From a virus, in IMG/VR virus record IMGVR_UViG_3300021347_000012, positions 1-38,374 of that record: a stretch of 38,374 nucleotides of DNA; one strand, 5' to 3'. Shown piece after piece: positions 8,486-15,683 of this stretch (within the stretch, counting starts at the first letter, position 1; each line of letters begins with the position of its first letter). The notes beneath the pieces were generated by a model. It saw only the letters and a program-made list of their open reading frames with translations. It had not been told where the DNA came from and made no database searches. The position numbers and the translations under genes are program-made.

Positions 8486-8775
8486 TAAGATTTTTTATGT
8501 CTATTGCAAAAATTCCTAGCTGCTGCTTCAGAGCTAAAGCCCCATTTCTTTAGGGCAAGAGCTTTACGGGTAGGCTTACCTTTCGCATCTATCATAGGTC
8601 CTGCCATACCGGCAAATCTACAAGCAAAAGATACACGTCTACTATCTGTTCCGCTTCCCTGTGGTGCTTTTAGATTGCCTCCTGTTTGTGCATTATAAGA
8701 AGCTCTACCTTTAGCATTTAATCCGCCTTTAGGATTTTGACCTTCTTTACGTTGCCACGCTGCTGTCTTAGCCAT
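8485..8775 (-). CDS. DUF6321-like small basic protein
   Basis: A 96-residue, strongly basic protein. The N-terminal part KEGQNPKGGLNAKGRASYN followed by VSFACRFAGM matches my memory of the DUF6321 family, found beside portal genes in marine phages. The C-terminal half (KPTRKALALKKWGFSSEAAARNFCNRHKKS) is helical and positively charged, suitable for binding nucleic acid. It lies 3 bp after the portal gene, suggesting a head-associated role. The family name is recalled, not searched. Confidence 0.7.
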   Translation of the reverse strand: MAKTAAWQRKEGQNPKGGLNAKGRASYNAQTGGNLKAPQGSGTDSRRVSFACRFAGMAGPMIDAKGKPTRKALALKKWGFSSEAAARNFCNRHKKS

Positions 8776-8778
8776 ATA

Positions 8779-10707
8779 CTATCCTTGTAACTTTTCTTGT
8801 GCTGTAGCTATATTTAATAATGTTTCAGATTGTAAATGCTCTACTTCTGGTATGTTTCTCATAGTTTCGCTATTTACATTTTCTGTATCTGCTCTCATCT
8901 TGTCAATAGAAGCTAAATCTTTCTGTAGTTTTATAAACTTCTCTTGTATTTTAAGCTCATCAGGTTGTGCTGCTCCTGCTTCTGCAGCATTCTTCATAGC
9001 TTTAGTCTGCTCTTCTTGAGCTTCTGCTACTGTTTTTTGTACATTAGCTTGTGCTTGTTGCAGTTGTAATTCCATAGCCATTTGTTTCATCTGGTCTTCT
9101 TGTGGATTACCTTGCATACCCTGCATAAGAGCTTGGACAATCTGGTCTCTGTTGTGCATACTAGAGTTTTGAAATATGGATACTAATATAATATTAAATG
9201 CTGGAGAATCTTTAGGTATAGCTTGCAGTAAACTAACCATTTGTTGTGCTTCTAGTTCTTTAGCCATAATACCCATAGTAGAATAAGGTACAAACTTATA
9301 ATCTACAATAGGATACCTGTCTACATCAAACTGTATTTTCCTCCACAAACATTTATTAACCATAGGAATAAGAAATGTGTTTTGAAAATTCATTAGAGTA
9401 CGTTTTTGCCTTTTAATTGCAGAAGATTGTTGCATAGACATACCTGCAGATGTAGCACGCTCAGCACTTCCTTGTGTATCAGCACTTCCAGTACCCATCT
9501 GTATCATATTCTGTAGGCTCTGTACTTGAGTATAAGTATTTTGGTCGGTGCTGCCTAAAGATAATGGCATTATTGCTTGCCTTGGGTCGCCATTAGTAAG
9601 TACAGTCTTACCCGGTCTAACCTCTAGTCTGACTCCACGCGGTAGTCGAGTCGCGTCGGCAGCCATCATTGGTGTAGTAGTCAGAGCTAACGAGTCAATT
9701 CGTGCTCTCATTTCTGCATCTAAAGCCTTTTGAGCGTTAAAGCCCTTCTCACAAATACCTCTACCCCAGAATTTGTTTGGTACAATATCGTGTTGGTAGT
9801 ATATAAAAGGTCTGTCTTCCATCATAAATGGATTACGTTCAGCCCTTAATATGTATTCGTCGTTAGCCATAGTAACTACAGCTTCAACTAATTCATCGTC
9901 GTTATACTCAAAATCATCCATATCCTCGTTTTCAGATAGGAATCTTGAGGGTACTTTACCCCAGTATTCTGTAATCTTTATTTGGTCAGAAGCATCTGCT
10001 CTAGATTGCTCGGGGTCAAATCCATCAAATCTTTCTTGATTGTAGCTGCCTTCTATAGGTATATCACGATAAGTACCGTTTTCTATACCTTCTATAATGC
10101 TGTGTCTAGGCTTTATTACTTCGTGTGCGACACCTAATGCTTCATCAATATTAACAGCAGAAGGGTCTATAAGAAATTCTTTAGGACTAATTGCTTCTAC
10201 CTTAACATCTATTACATTATCTTCTTGCAGTATTCTTTCACTAACCATAGTTCCTTCGATAGGAACTTCGACAGGATATCTCCAAGTGCTTTCTGCTACA
10301 GATACTTTACCAATGCCTGTTCCGTATATAGCACCGTTAAGAAATACCTCACACAGTGCGTCTTTACATCCTGTAGATTCTAAGTCTTCTTGAAGTAAGT
10401 TTCTAACATACTCAGCATCTCTAGGGTCTTGGTCTAGCATATCATCTTTGATATCAAACCACTTCCCTCTGCCAAATGTAGCCTCTTCGATTTCAGCAAC
10501 AGATGATTCTACTGCTTGTTGTAATGCAGGAGAGATTAATTGAGACTTTTCAGACGTTCTAGTTCTGTCTGATGCTTGCCATATACCACGCCATAGACGA
10601 TAATATTCATCCCACTTAGATTGATAGTTGGAATCCCTGTGGTCTCTCCACTCATCTAATCGAGTGTGCAACCAACCTGCTAAACCTTGATATTTATTTT
10701 CTTCCAT
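8779..10707 (-). CDS. Portal protein (head-tail connector)
   Basis: A 642-residue protein immediately after the large terminase (stop and start overlap), the standard place for the portal. It begins with a helical N-terminus (WLHTRLDEWRDHRDSNYQSKWDEYYRLW), contains GIGKVSV and ISPKEFLIDPSA in the wing region, and later PFIYYQHDIVPNKFWGRGICE and TSAGMSMQQSSAIKRQKRTL. The C-terminal 130 residues are a Gln-rich coiled coil (LQLQQAQANVQKTVAEAQEEQTKAMKNA). Length and layout resemble P22/T7-like portals, whose dodecamer docks terminase and conducts DNA. Confidence 0.9.
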   Translation of the reverse strand: MEENKYQGLAGWLHTRLDEWRDHRDSNYQSKWDEYYRLWRGIWQASDRTRTSEKSQLISPALQQAVESSVAEIEEATFGRGKWFDIKDDMLDQDPRDAEYVRNLLQEDLESTGCKDALCEVFLNGAIYGTGIGKVSVAESTWRYPVEVPIEGTMVSERILQEDNVIDVKVEAISPKEFLIDPSAVNIDEALGVAHEVIKPRHSIIEGIENGTYRDIPIEGSYNQERFDGFDPEQSRADASDQIKITEYWGKVPSRFLSENEDMDDFEYNDDELVEAVVTMANDEYILRAERNPFMMEDRPFIYYQHDIVPNKFWGRGICEKGFNAQKALDAEMRARIDSLALTTTPMMAADATRLPRGVRLEVRPGKTVLTNGDPRQAIMPLSLGSTDQNTYTQVQSLQNMIQMGTGSADTQGSAERATSAGMSMQQSSAIKRQKRTLMNFQNTFLIPMVNKCLWRKIQFDVDRYPIVDYKFVPYSTMGIMAKELEAQQMVSLLQAIPKDSPAFNIILVSIFQNSSMHNRDQIVQALMQGMQGNPQEDQMKQMAMELQLQQAQANVQKTVAEAQEEQTKAMKNAAEAGAAQPDELKIQEKFIKLQKDLASIDKMRADTENVNSETMRNIPEVEHLQSETLLNIATAQEKLQG

Positions 10708-11972
10708 TAGTATCCTGCAACTTCATCATATGGTTCCCACTCCTCTTCTAATTCTATTGTGTGCATAAAGTCTGCTACACTAACTTGGTCTATATAAGCG
10801 AGAGAGTCGATAATGTCGTCGTGTGTTCCTTTACTAGGAAACTCTATTAACTGTGTCTCTAACTCACCATTCCAATCAGAATTACGATTAAATGTAATCT
10901 TACCGTGCTCCATTCTACCTTGTAGAGCCCAAGTAATTCTATCTGCTTTCTTCTTACCACCGTGGGTTACGTCTGTTATAACTACCCATCTATTTTGTGT
11001 TCTCATCTCGTCTTGCAGATAAGGTAAGATAGCGTTTTTTAACGCTCCGGATTCTATTCCGACAGTCGTTGCCTGATTCTCAATTGCAGCCTGTAATATT
11101 TTAGAAGCAGTTTCTTTAATATTCCATCTACCGTGGAGTATATCTTTGACCCACCACTTATCACCGTGGATTTTAACGATTGATATAGCTGTTTCATCTA
11201 ACTTACTCCCTTTAAGACCACGTTCCTTTTCCACCGCTTCAAAGCCCGCAGGGTCAACCGCAATAACAAAATTGCCTTCCTCCGGTTCATTCTCATCGTA
11301 CTTAATCCACTCATTCTTAAATATACCACCAGTAAAACTTACAAACGACGCTTCAAATTCTTGTCTGAACGCTTGCGTCGACATCGTTCTTCTAGCAACT
11401 TCTACCTCTTTAGGGTCTATTAGAGGATTGTCTGTAGATGTATACTGAAATGCTTCCCAGTCCTCATCTTTTTCTGCTTCTAAAAATAAATCATAAAAGT
11501 GATTCTTCCCGGCTGGCGTACCAATAAAGAGTGCACCACCTTTTACATCTGAAAGTGTAGGTCTTATAATCTGTTCCCAGACTTCTACTTTCATACTTGC
11601 GTACTCATCGAGTACAACATAAGCAAGTCCCACGCCCCTCAGCGTGTCCGGTCTATCCGAACCCTTCAAGCTAATTCTTCTACCATTAACTAACTTCATA
11701 GTAGCTGTATTCTCGTGGGTAGTCTCTATAAGGTCTGTCCCGTGAAGGAGTTCCTTAAGCATATTCCACATAATATCTTTAGCTTGTTGGAACGTAGGAC
11801 CTATATAAAAGACATCCTTACTTTCCGACTGTAGAGCCTTGATGATAAGTATCCACGCTGCTAGTCTGGACTTTCCAAATCGCCTACCCGCACTTACTAC
11901 TTTAAATCGGGCAGTGCTATTGAAGATTTCTAGCTGTGCTGGATGTAGTTGTACATCTAACTCTTTAGCCAT
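10707..11972 (-). CDS. terL: Terminase large subunit
   Basis: A 421-residue packaging motor counted from the ATG at 11972; a TTG two codons upstream also opens the frame. The ATPase domain shows Walker A SAGRRFGKS (about residues 28-36), Walker B YVVLDEYA, and the coupling motif IGTPAGK. The C-terminal RNase H-like nuclease shows AVDPAG with the first catalytic Asp, and DDIIDSLAYID with the last acidic pair. The start overlaps the small-subunit stop by 8 bp, and the stop overlaps the portal start, so the three genes are translationally linked. The protein translocates DNA into proheads and makes the packaging cuts. Confidence 0.95.
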   Translation of the reverse strand: MAKELDVQLHPAQLEIFNSTARFKVVSAGRRFGKSRLAAWILIIKALQSESKDVFYIGPTFQQAKDIMWNMLKELLHGTDLIETTHENTATMKLVNGRRISLKGSDRPDTLRGVGLAYVVLDEYASMKVEVWEQIIRPTLSDVKGGALFIGTPAGKNHFYDLFLEAEKDEDWEAFQYTSTDNPLIDPKEVEVARRTMSTQAFRQEFEASFVSFTGGIFKNEWIKYDENEPEEGNFVIAVDPAGFEAVEKERGLKGSKLDETAISIVKIHGDKWWVKDILHGRWNIKETASKILQAAIENQATTVGIESGALKNAILPYLQDEMRTQNRWVVITDVTHGGKKKADRITWALQGRMEHGKITFNRNSDWNGELETQLIEFPSKGTHDDIIDSLAYIDQVSVADFMHTIELEEEWEPYDEVAGY

Positions 11973-12363
11973 TACCAATACTCACAATTGTTTTGTCAAT
12001 ATCAGCTTCTTCTATTATTACACCGTCTTCATATGTTAGTTCTTTCTGGTCTTTTTCTTCTATCTCTACTTTCTTAGCCTCAAGACCACCAACATTAATA
12101 ATTACATTGCCTTTATCTTCTCCGGACCTAAACTCTACTGCCTTAGTTGTAGGTATGATTCTATCCATACACATCTTAAGACAGGTCCTATCACCTTCGA
12201 GTGCTAAGTCTATAACCTTTTGTACAATCTCTGGTCCTCTATTAGACATCAACTCTCTACTCAGGGCTGTATACTTGTTGACACTGCCCTTAGGTCTCCC
12301 GTTAGGGTTTAAACTCTTCATACCCTTGTATAAGTTGGGTGAACCTTTATTTTTTTTAGACAT
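11965..12363 (-). CDS. Terminase small subunit-like protein
   Basis: A 132-residue protein, first gene of the leftward arm. The N-terminus has SLNPNGRPKGSVNKYTALS, the GRPKG motif of DUF5681-type phage proteins commonly annotated as terminase small subunits. A helical middle (MSNRGPEIVQKVIDLALEGD, then LKMCMDRIIPTTK) is followed by an acidic C-terminus. A strong Shine-Dalgarno (AAGGAG on the minus strand) lies before the ATG, and the likely late promoter is about 110 bp upstream. It would recognise phage DNA and recruit the large subunit. Confidence 0.8.
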   Translation of the reverse strand: MSKKNKGSPNLYKGMKSLNPNGRPKGSVNKYTALSRELMSNRGPEIVQKVIDLALEGDRTCLKMCMDRIIPTTKAVEFRSGEDKGNVIINVGGLEAKKVEIEEKDQKELTYEDGVIIEEADIDKTIVSIGNG

Positions 12364-12478
12364 CCTAACTCCTTAGTGATACTATAGTTTCAACTAAAAT
12401 GGTAAATTAGAATGATAATAAAAGGTTGTTTCTAAGAGAAGCCTTTTTAGGTGAATCTTTTTTTTAATCTATAGTAAT

Positions 12479-12507
12479 AGTATAGCATACTTTTCAATGG
12501 AAGTCAA
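12479..12507 (-). promoter_or_regulatory. Leftward sigma70-type promoter with extended -10
   Basis: On the minus strand the -35 TTGACT is followed by a 17-base spacer ending in TGC and the -10 TATACT. This is a strong match to an extended -10 promoter. Transcription would start near 12472 and read the terminase-portal-capsid unit after a leader of about 110 bases. Confidence 0.75.
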
Positions 12508-12748
12508 GGTTCTTTAGTAAATAAAGTCACTTAAGTCCCTCCCCGCACAAGTCATTTGTAGAAATTCTCTAGTAAACAACAGATTTTACCCAAATCCTCT
12601 CCAATCTGTGAGTGAGCCTATATATAATACACGCACGGTCCTATTGGGTCCCCGGGGTGTCACTTTGGAGCACGCGTGGAGCTGTCCGATTGTGCACAAA
12701 TGAGAGAAAAAAGAGAGCTCGAGTGTGAATCTTTAGAGCTCCAGTGTT

Positions 12749-12762
12749 TGTCACCGGTGACA
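12749..12762. promoter_or_regulatory. Palindrome copy 1 (TGTCACCGGTGACA)
   Basis: A perfect 14-bp palindrome, 31 bp upstream of the -35-like box of the rightward promoter. It is one of eight copies in the window. Position upstream of a promoter would suit an activator or a remote operator. Confidence 0.85.
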
Positions 12763-12793
12763 GACTCTAGAAAATTATTTTTATACGATTCTG

Positions 12794-12820
12794 TTTACAA
12801 GGCGTGCACTTATGTATAAT
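12794..12820 (+). promoter_or_regulatory. Rightward early promoter
   Basis: A perfect -10 TATAAT at 12815-12820 follows TTTACA at 12794-12799 (spacer 15) or the overlapping TGTTTA two bases earlier (spacer 17). The expected start is near 12827. It drives the first rightward gene. Confidence 0.65.
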
Positions 12821-12850
12821 GAACTCATCTTAAGCGGGATTGCTTAGGAG

Positions 12851-12873
12851 CCTAGATAGACAAAATATCTAGG
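12851..12873 (+). promoter_or_regulatory. 5' UTR hairpin of the first early gene
   Basis: CCTAGATA and TATCTAGG form a perfect 8-bp stem around a 7-base loop, lying between the predicted transcription start and the ribosome binding site (AAGGAA at about 12890). It could stabilise the mRNA or be an RNase III or protein target. Confidence 0.6.
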
Positions 12874-12900
12874 AATTACAATAACTTACAAGGAAATACA

Positions 12901-13473
12901 ATGAAAAATAAAATGACAGACCAACAACAAATAGCGAGCTTTATTGATACTTTAGGTAACATCCGCAAGGCAGAAGGACAAGTCACTGAGACCCTGAAAG
13001 CTGTAGCAACTAACACTAAGTTTAAGGGTGTGTTTCTTAAGGAAATGAATAAGCAACTCACTACACTAGAGAACGAAGAACTCAAGGAGTTTAAAGGACG
13101 CATTCACAAGATGCAGAAGCTCATCGCTAAGAAGAAAACTCAGGAATCTATCTTGACCGCTAGAGATAACGCGGAGCCTGATACTCATCACTACACTATA
13201 CGCCTAGTCAATGATAAAGACATCACTGAAAGGGGTACTCACAAGGAAGCTGATAGGGGTAAATTGAGAGAATTCTGCTTAGTCAAGCCGGAGCCTGAAG
13301 CTAAGAAAGAAAAGACTCTATTGGAAGTCATAGGAGACTGGCAAGAAAAGGCATTGGGAGATGATTCCACAATGTCAAAGGATGATTACGAAGGACAATT
13401 GCACGATGCTAAAGCTCATCTACTGCTAGAGACTGCAACTATCCCATTCAAGAAGCCGGAGGATAGAAAGTAA
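12901..13473 (+). CDS. First early gene, unknown charged helical protein
   Basis: A 190-residue protein I do not recognise. It is highly charged and mostly helical, with a predicted coiled region (FLKEMNKQLTTLENEELKEF, then KMQKLIAKKKTQES), a middle with HHYTIRLVNDKD and an acidic/basic C-terminus. No cysteines arranged as a metal site, no clear helix-turn-helix and no membrane segment are seen. It has its own promoter, 5' hairpin, Shine-Dalgarno (AAGGAA) and intrinsic terminator, so it is a separate transcription unit. Copies of the TGTCACC palindrome flank it on both sides. First-expressed phage genes often encode host take-over factors or regulators; that is an inference from position. Confidence 0.8.
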   Translation: MKNKMTDQQQIASFIDTLGNIRKAEGQVTETLKAVATNTKFKGVFLKEMNKQLTTLENEELKEFKGRIHKMQKLIAKKKTQESILTARDNAEPDTHHYTIRLVNDKDITERGTHKEADRGKLREFCLVKPEPEAKKEKTLLEVIGDWQEKALGDDSTMSKDDYEGQLHDAKAHLLLETATIPFKKPEDRK

Positions 13474-13490
13474 ATCACCGCAACCTAAAG

Positions 13491-13517
13491 AGCCCGGGTT
13501 TATCCCGGGTTTTTTTT
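13491..13517 (+). terminator. Intrinsic terminator after first early gene
   Basis: CCCGGG (13493-13498), loop TTTAT, CCCGGG (13504-13509), flanked by two further weak pairs and followed by eight T residues. This is a textbook Rho-independent terminator 18 bp after the stop codon. Confidence 0.92.
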
Positions 13518-13528
13518 CGTCTAAAGTT

Positions 13529-13542
13529 TGTCACCAGTGACA
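13529..13542. promoter_or_regulatory. Palindrome copy 2 (TGTCACCAGTGACA)
   Basis: One-base variant of the palindrome (A for G at the centre). It lies between the terminator and the next promoter, 16 bp upstream of the -35 TTGACA at 13559. Confidence 0.85.
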
Positions 13543-13558
13543 GATTATTGGTTAGCTG

Positions 13559-13587
13559 TTGACAATACCAAAGCAATAAATTATTAT
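13559..13587 (+). promoter_or_regulatory. Sigma70 promoter for the small early genes
   Basis: TTGACA (13559-13564), a 17-base spacer and TATTAT (13582-13587) match the consensus very well. Transcription would start near 13594, which excludes the TTG at 13587 as a start codon of the next gene. Confidence 0.85.
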
Positions 13588-13619
13588 TGGCACAAATCAA
13601 CAACAGACCCGGAGGTCAT

Positions 13620-14219
13620 ATGCAAAAAGTAAGAATCGGAGAGAAGGAATATTCTAGGACAGTGATTAAGAATAATATCCTTAAGGTATACAAAGTATCT
13701 GCAGATTATGAGCGTAATGATTGGTATAGAGAAGCTCATAATTTTGGCGTTGAGGTGTCTAGCTTTATGAAGTCATTCCGAAAGTATAATATCACCGTAA
13801 ATCAAGTTCTAGGCGTTGTGAGTGCCTTGTCTCCACTTAAAGAGTGGGAGAAAAACAAGGAGATTGCAGTTGACTTTATTTTGACAGGTGATTGCGGACA
13901 TATGGGAGCCAACAAGCGTAAAGCTAGGAAGATTTTAGATTGCGATGGCTCCGACTCTAAAATACTGGAGATTCTAAGCGGTCCGAAGACATCACGCTTT
14001 TATATGAATATGATGTACCCGGATGGAACCGGGGTGACAGTGGATAGACACGCGATTGCAATTGCTATCGGTCGGACCGCAACAGATAAAGAGCAGTCTC
14101 TAACACCTAAAGCCTATGAATTCATAGAAAAGTGTTATACAATGACCGCTGAAACATTAGGACTGGACCCGTTACACCTCCAGTCTATAACGTGGCAGAC
14201 TTGGAAGCGTATCAAATAG
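13620..14219 (+). CDS. HhH-GPD (DNA glycosylase)-like early protein
   Basis: The start is the ATG at 13620, which has GGAGG 4 bp upstream; a longer TTG-start version would begin before the predicted transcript start. The 199-residue protein contains VVSALSPLKEWEKNKEIAVDF, then KARKIL, and a key region LSGPKTSRFYMNMM followed by VTVDRHAIAIAIG. The order GxKT...VDRH parallels the hairpin and catalytic loop of endonuclease III-type glycosylases (GRKTA...VDTH), with Lys about 120 and Asp about 140 in equivalent places. There is no iron-sulphur Cys cluster at the C-terminus. I recall similar uncharacterised phage proteins. Base-excision or DNA-binding function is an inference from this motif only. 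Confidence 0.7.
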   Translation: MQKVRIGEKEYSRTVIKNNILKVYKVSADYERNDWYREAHNFGVEVSSFMKSFRKYNITVNQVLGVVSALSPLKEWEKNKEIAVDFILTGDCGHMGANKRKARKILDCDGSDSKILEILSGPKTSRFYMNMMYPDGTGVTVDRHAIAIAIGRTATDKEQSLTPKAYEFIEKCYTMTAETLGLDPLHLQSITWQTWKRIK

Positions 14220-14221
14220 TT

Positions 14222-14235
14222 TGTCACCGGTGACA
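14222..14235. promoter_or_regulatory. Palindrome copy 3 (TGTCACCGGTGACA)
   Basis: Perfect copy starting 2 bp after the stop of the glycosylase-like gene and ending 13 bp before the Shine-Dalgarno hairpin of the next gene. No convincing promoter follows it. Confidence 0.85.
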
Positions 14236-14248
14236 TAATTTTAATCAA

Positions 14249-14264
14249 AAGACTAGGAGGTCTT
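14249..14264 (+). promoter_or_regulatory. Shine-Dalgarno hairpin 1
   Basis: AAGAC and GTCTT form a 5-bp stem with TAGGAG as the loop, directly before the GTG start at 14265. The ribosome binding core therefore sits in a hairpin loop. The same 19-bp element (CAAAAGACTAGGAGGTCTT) recurs before the next gene. Confidence 0.7.
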
Positions 14265-14495
14265 GTGGAAAAAACAATATCAGTACAAAAATCTTGGGGT
14301 GACGGTGAAGTCGATGTCACCCTTGAGGAATTTCGGAAGAAATTTCAGGACCATCACCAACTTTATCTATTAGTTGACTACACTGAGCTTGATTCTATGA
14401 CGAAATATCTTGACAGAATCAAGAAAATGATAGATAATCTAGCTACTCGGAAGTTTGATATACTTTACGAGCGACAAAATAAACCAAAAGACTAG
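14265..14495 (+). CDS. Hypothetical 76-residue early protein
   Basis: Starts with GTG at 14265 immediately after the Shine-Dalgarno hairpin. The protein begins MEKTISVQKSWGDGEVDVTLEEF and continues with a helical, charged C-terminal half (DSMTKYLDRIKKMIDNLATRKFD). Not recognised. No Cys motif or membrane segment. Its stop codon TAG falls within the loop of the second Shine-Dalgarno hairpin, so translation termination here could open that structure for the next gene. Confidence 0.7.
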   Translation: MEKTISVQKSWGDGEVDVTLEEFRKKFQDHHQLYLLVDYTELDSMTKYLDRIKKMIDNLATRKFDILYERQNKPKD

Positions 14496-14503
14496 GAGGT
14501 CTT
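14488..14503 (+). promoter_or_regulatory. Shine-Dalgarno hairpin 2
   Basis: Identical in stem and loop to the element at 14249-14264 (AAGAC, TAGGAG, GTCTT), directly before the ATG at 14504. The upstream gene's TAG stop is part of the loop. Confidence 0.7.
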
Positions 14504-14827
14504 ATGACACAGGAAGAATTAACCGTAAAACGCGAGGATTTATACAAATCTTGGGGCTATGACATAGAAAAGCTACCATTCGGAGCCCATATGTGGCTTG
14601 AACCGGAGAAAGGAACCAGACAGAACCCATATTCTGGGGTCATTGTCGAACTGGACCCGGTAGAGATGGCTATTTATGACCATACTATGATGTCTTATCA
14701 CGACCATATAGAGCTTGGCACTGGCGGTGACTATGTAGAAGCTAGAAAACTGTATAAAGACTTTAACAAAGGCAAGAATTGGTTCATTGAGAACAATGTA
14801 GAAGCCTATATGGAGTTAATTGACTGA
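14504..14827 (+). CDS. Hypothetical 107-residue early protein
   Basis: The protein has a central YSGVIVELDPVEMAIYDHTMMSYHDH segment and ends NNVEAYMELID. I recall small marine phage and cyanophage proteins with the same GVxVxLDPxExAIYD...AYMxLxD pattern, of unknown function. It is soluble and acidic. The end overlaps the next gene by one base as TGATG, so the pair is translationally coupled. Confidence 0.75.
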   Translation: MTQEELTVKREDLYKSWGYDIEKLPFGAHMWLEPEKGTRQNPYSGVIVELDPVEMAIYDHTMMSYHDHIELGTGGDYVEARKLYKDFNKGKNWFIENNVEAYMELID

Positions 14828-15021
14828 TGAGTGGCAGAGATTGGACCCCTCTCAAGGAAATTATGCTAGTTGACACTGCGGTAGAGCTGAAAAGAGTCGT
14901 TAGGCTCTACCAAGATGCAGATTTTGAGGATAATCACCGCTTAGCTAGGCGTTATAAGGGTCAAGCTGAGCATTTACAGTCTCTCGTTGATGCGGGAGTC
15001 GAATACACTGTTAATTTTTAG
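14827..15021 (+). CDS. Hypothetical 64-residue early protein
   Basis: Starts at the ATG overlapping the previous stop (TGATG). The protein is short and helical (LVDTAVELKRVVRLYQDADF, then RRYKGQAEHLQSLVDAG). No recognised domain. Its stop region contributes the ribosome binding site (TAGGAGA) for the next gene. Confidence 0.65.
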   Translation: MSGRDWTPLKEIMLVDTAVELKRVVRLYQDADFEDNHRLARRYKGQAEHLQSLVDAGVEYTVNF

Positions 15022-15029
15022 GAGATATT

Positions 15030-15275
15030 ATGGAAATAAGTATATATTCAAGCGATGTTAGGGACTTTGACGAGCAAGTTGAATCATTTTTTGACATCAG
15101 ACACAGAATAGGCAAGGAAATTTTTGATGATGATGGTAGATTAAGCGAAGAAAATTATCCCTACGCTATTGAGCCTGACACATATCTTGCTATAATGGTT
15201 GATATGCAACAGCAGATTAATGACCTTGTTACAGAAATCAAACAACTTAAACAAGACGGATGGAGTACGAAATGA
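15030..15275 (+). CDS. Hypothetical 81-residue early protein
   Basis: Preceded by TAGGAGATATT, a good ribosome binding site overlapping the previous stop. The protein is acidic in the first half (FDEQVESFFDIRHRIGKEIFDDDG) and ends in a predicted short coiled coil (VDMQQQINDLVTEIKQLKQDG). Not recognised. It overlaps the following small gene as ATGA. Confidence 0.65.
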   Translation: MEISIYSSDVRDFDEQVESFFDIRHRIGKEIFDDDGRLSEENYPYAIEPDTYLAIMVDMQQQINDLVTEIKQLKQDGWSTK

Positions 15276-15427
15276 CAAACCCTAACAACAATCAAAATGC
15301 CTACAAGCAGGCGTTACAAATTAACAGGGACCTCAAGCGTGAGAATGACCGTCTTGAGGAGAAAATTAAATTACTATTAGAAATCATAGAGGAGCAAGTA
15401 AATGCACAAAAAACCACTGATAAGTAG
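15272..15427 (+). CDS. 51-residue coiled-coil protein
   Basis: A short ORF overlapping the previous gene by 4 bp (ATGA) and the next by 26 bp. It encodes an Asn/Gln-rich N-terminus (MTNPNNNQNAYKQALQ) and a clear leucine heptad coiled coil (RDLKRENDRLEEKIKLLLEI). Tight packing on both sides and the leucine spacing support a real gene. A dimerisation or scaffold role is possible; function unknown. Confidence 0.6.
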   Translation: MTNPNNNQNAYKQALQINRDLKRENDRLEEKIKLLLEIIEEQVNAQKTTDK

Positions 15428-15683
15428 ACTAGCACAGGTATATGAAGACACAAAACTACTGTACTTTGTGACTGACGGAGAAGGCAACTGTATGCTAGAC
15501 AATGTCACTCAGGCTGACGCATACATATATGCTATGAAGAATGGTTGGTCTGTCGGTAGACACGATTATGTGTCACCGGTGACAGATTATGAGCCCAATC
15601 CTGACTTACCTTTTTATAATGACGATGGCACTGCTATCACTTATGAGAACAAAGACATACTTAATGAGGAGGATTTACAATGA
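15402..15683 (+). CDS. Hypothetical 93-residue protein carrying a palindrome copy
   Basis: The protein has LLYFVTDGEGNCMLDNVTQADAY and an acidic, Pro-rich C-terminus. The palindrome at 15571-15584 is translated in frame as V-S-P-V-T (residues about 57-61), between a Gly/Trp segment and the acidic tail. Not recognised. Overlaps the upstream coiled-coil gene, and its end overlaps the next start (ATGA). Likely soluble. Confidence 0.7.
   Translation: MHKKPLISRLAQVYEDTKLLYFVTDGEGNCMLDNVTQADAYIYAMKNGWSVGRHDYVSPVTDYEPNPDLPFYNDDGTAITYENKDILNEEDLQ
15571..15584. promoter_or_regulatory. Palindrome copy 4 (TGTCACCGGTGACA)
   Basis: Perfect copy inside the 93-codon gene, read there as VSPVT. Followed by GATTATGAG, which partly recurs after copy 5 (ATTATGAG). 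Confidence 0.85.

Larger units (their letters stand above)
12364..12900. other. Divergent intergenic control region
   Basis: This is the only long stretch without a gene. From left to right it holds the leftward promoter (12479-12507), an AT-rich segment with TATATAATAC, and then a palindrome-dense block at 12650-12762. The block includes CCCCGGGG, CACGCGTG, TTGTGCACAA, two GAGCTC boxes and the first TGTCACCGGTGACA copy. The rightward promoter (12794-12820) and a 5' UTR hairpin (12851-12873) follow. The middle block is visibly richer in G and C than its surroundings. It is the obvious place for transcriptional control and perhaps a replication origin; the latter is unsupported by any specific motif. 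Confidence 0.7.

Noticed and set aside
12364-12900. attP site or lysogeny control region
   Set aside because: No integrase, excisionase or repressor gene is visible in the window, and no tRNA-like segment is present in the intergenic region.
13587-13619. TTG start at 13587 for the glycosylase-like gene
   Set aside because: It overlaps the -10 box at its first base and lies upstream of the expected transcript start; the ATG at 13620 has a GGAGG ribosome binding site.
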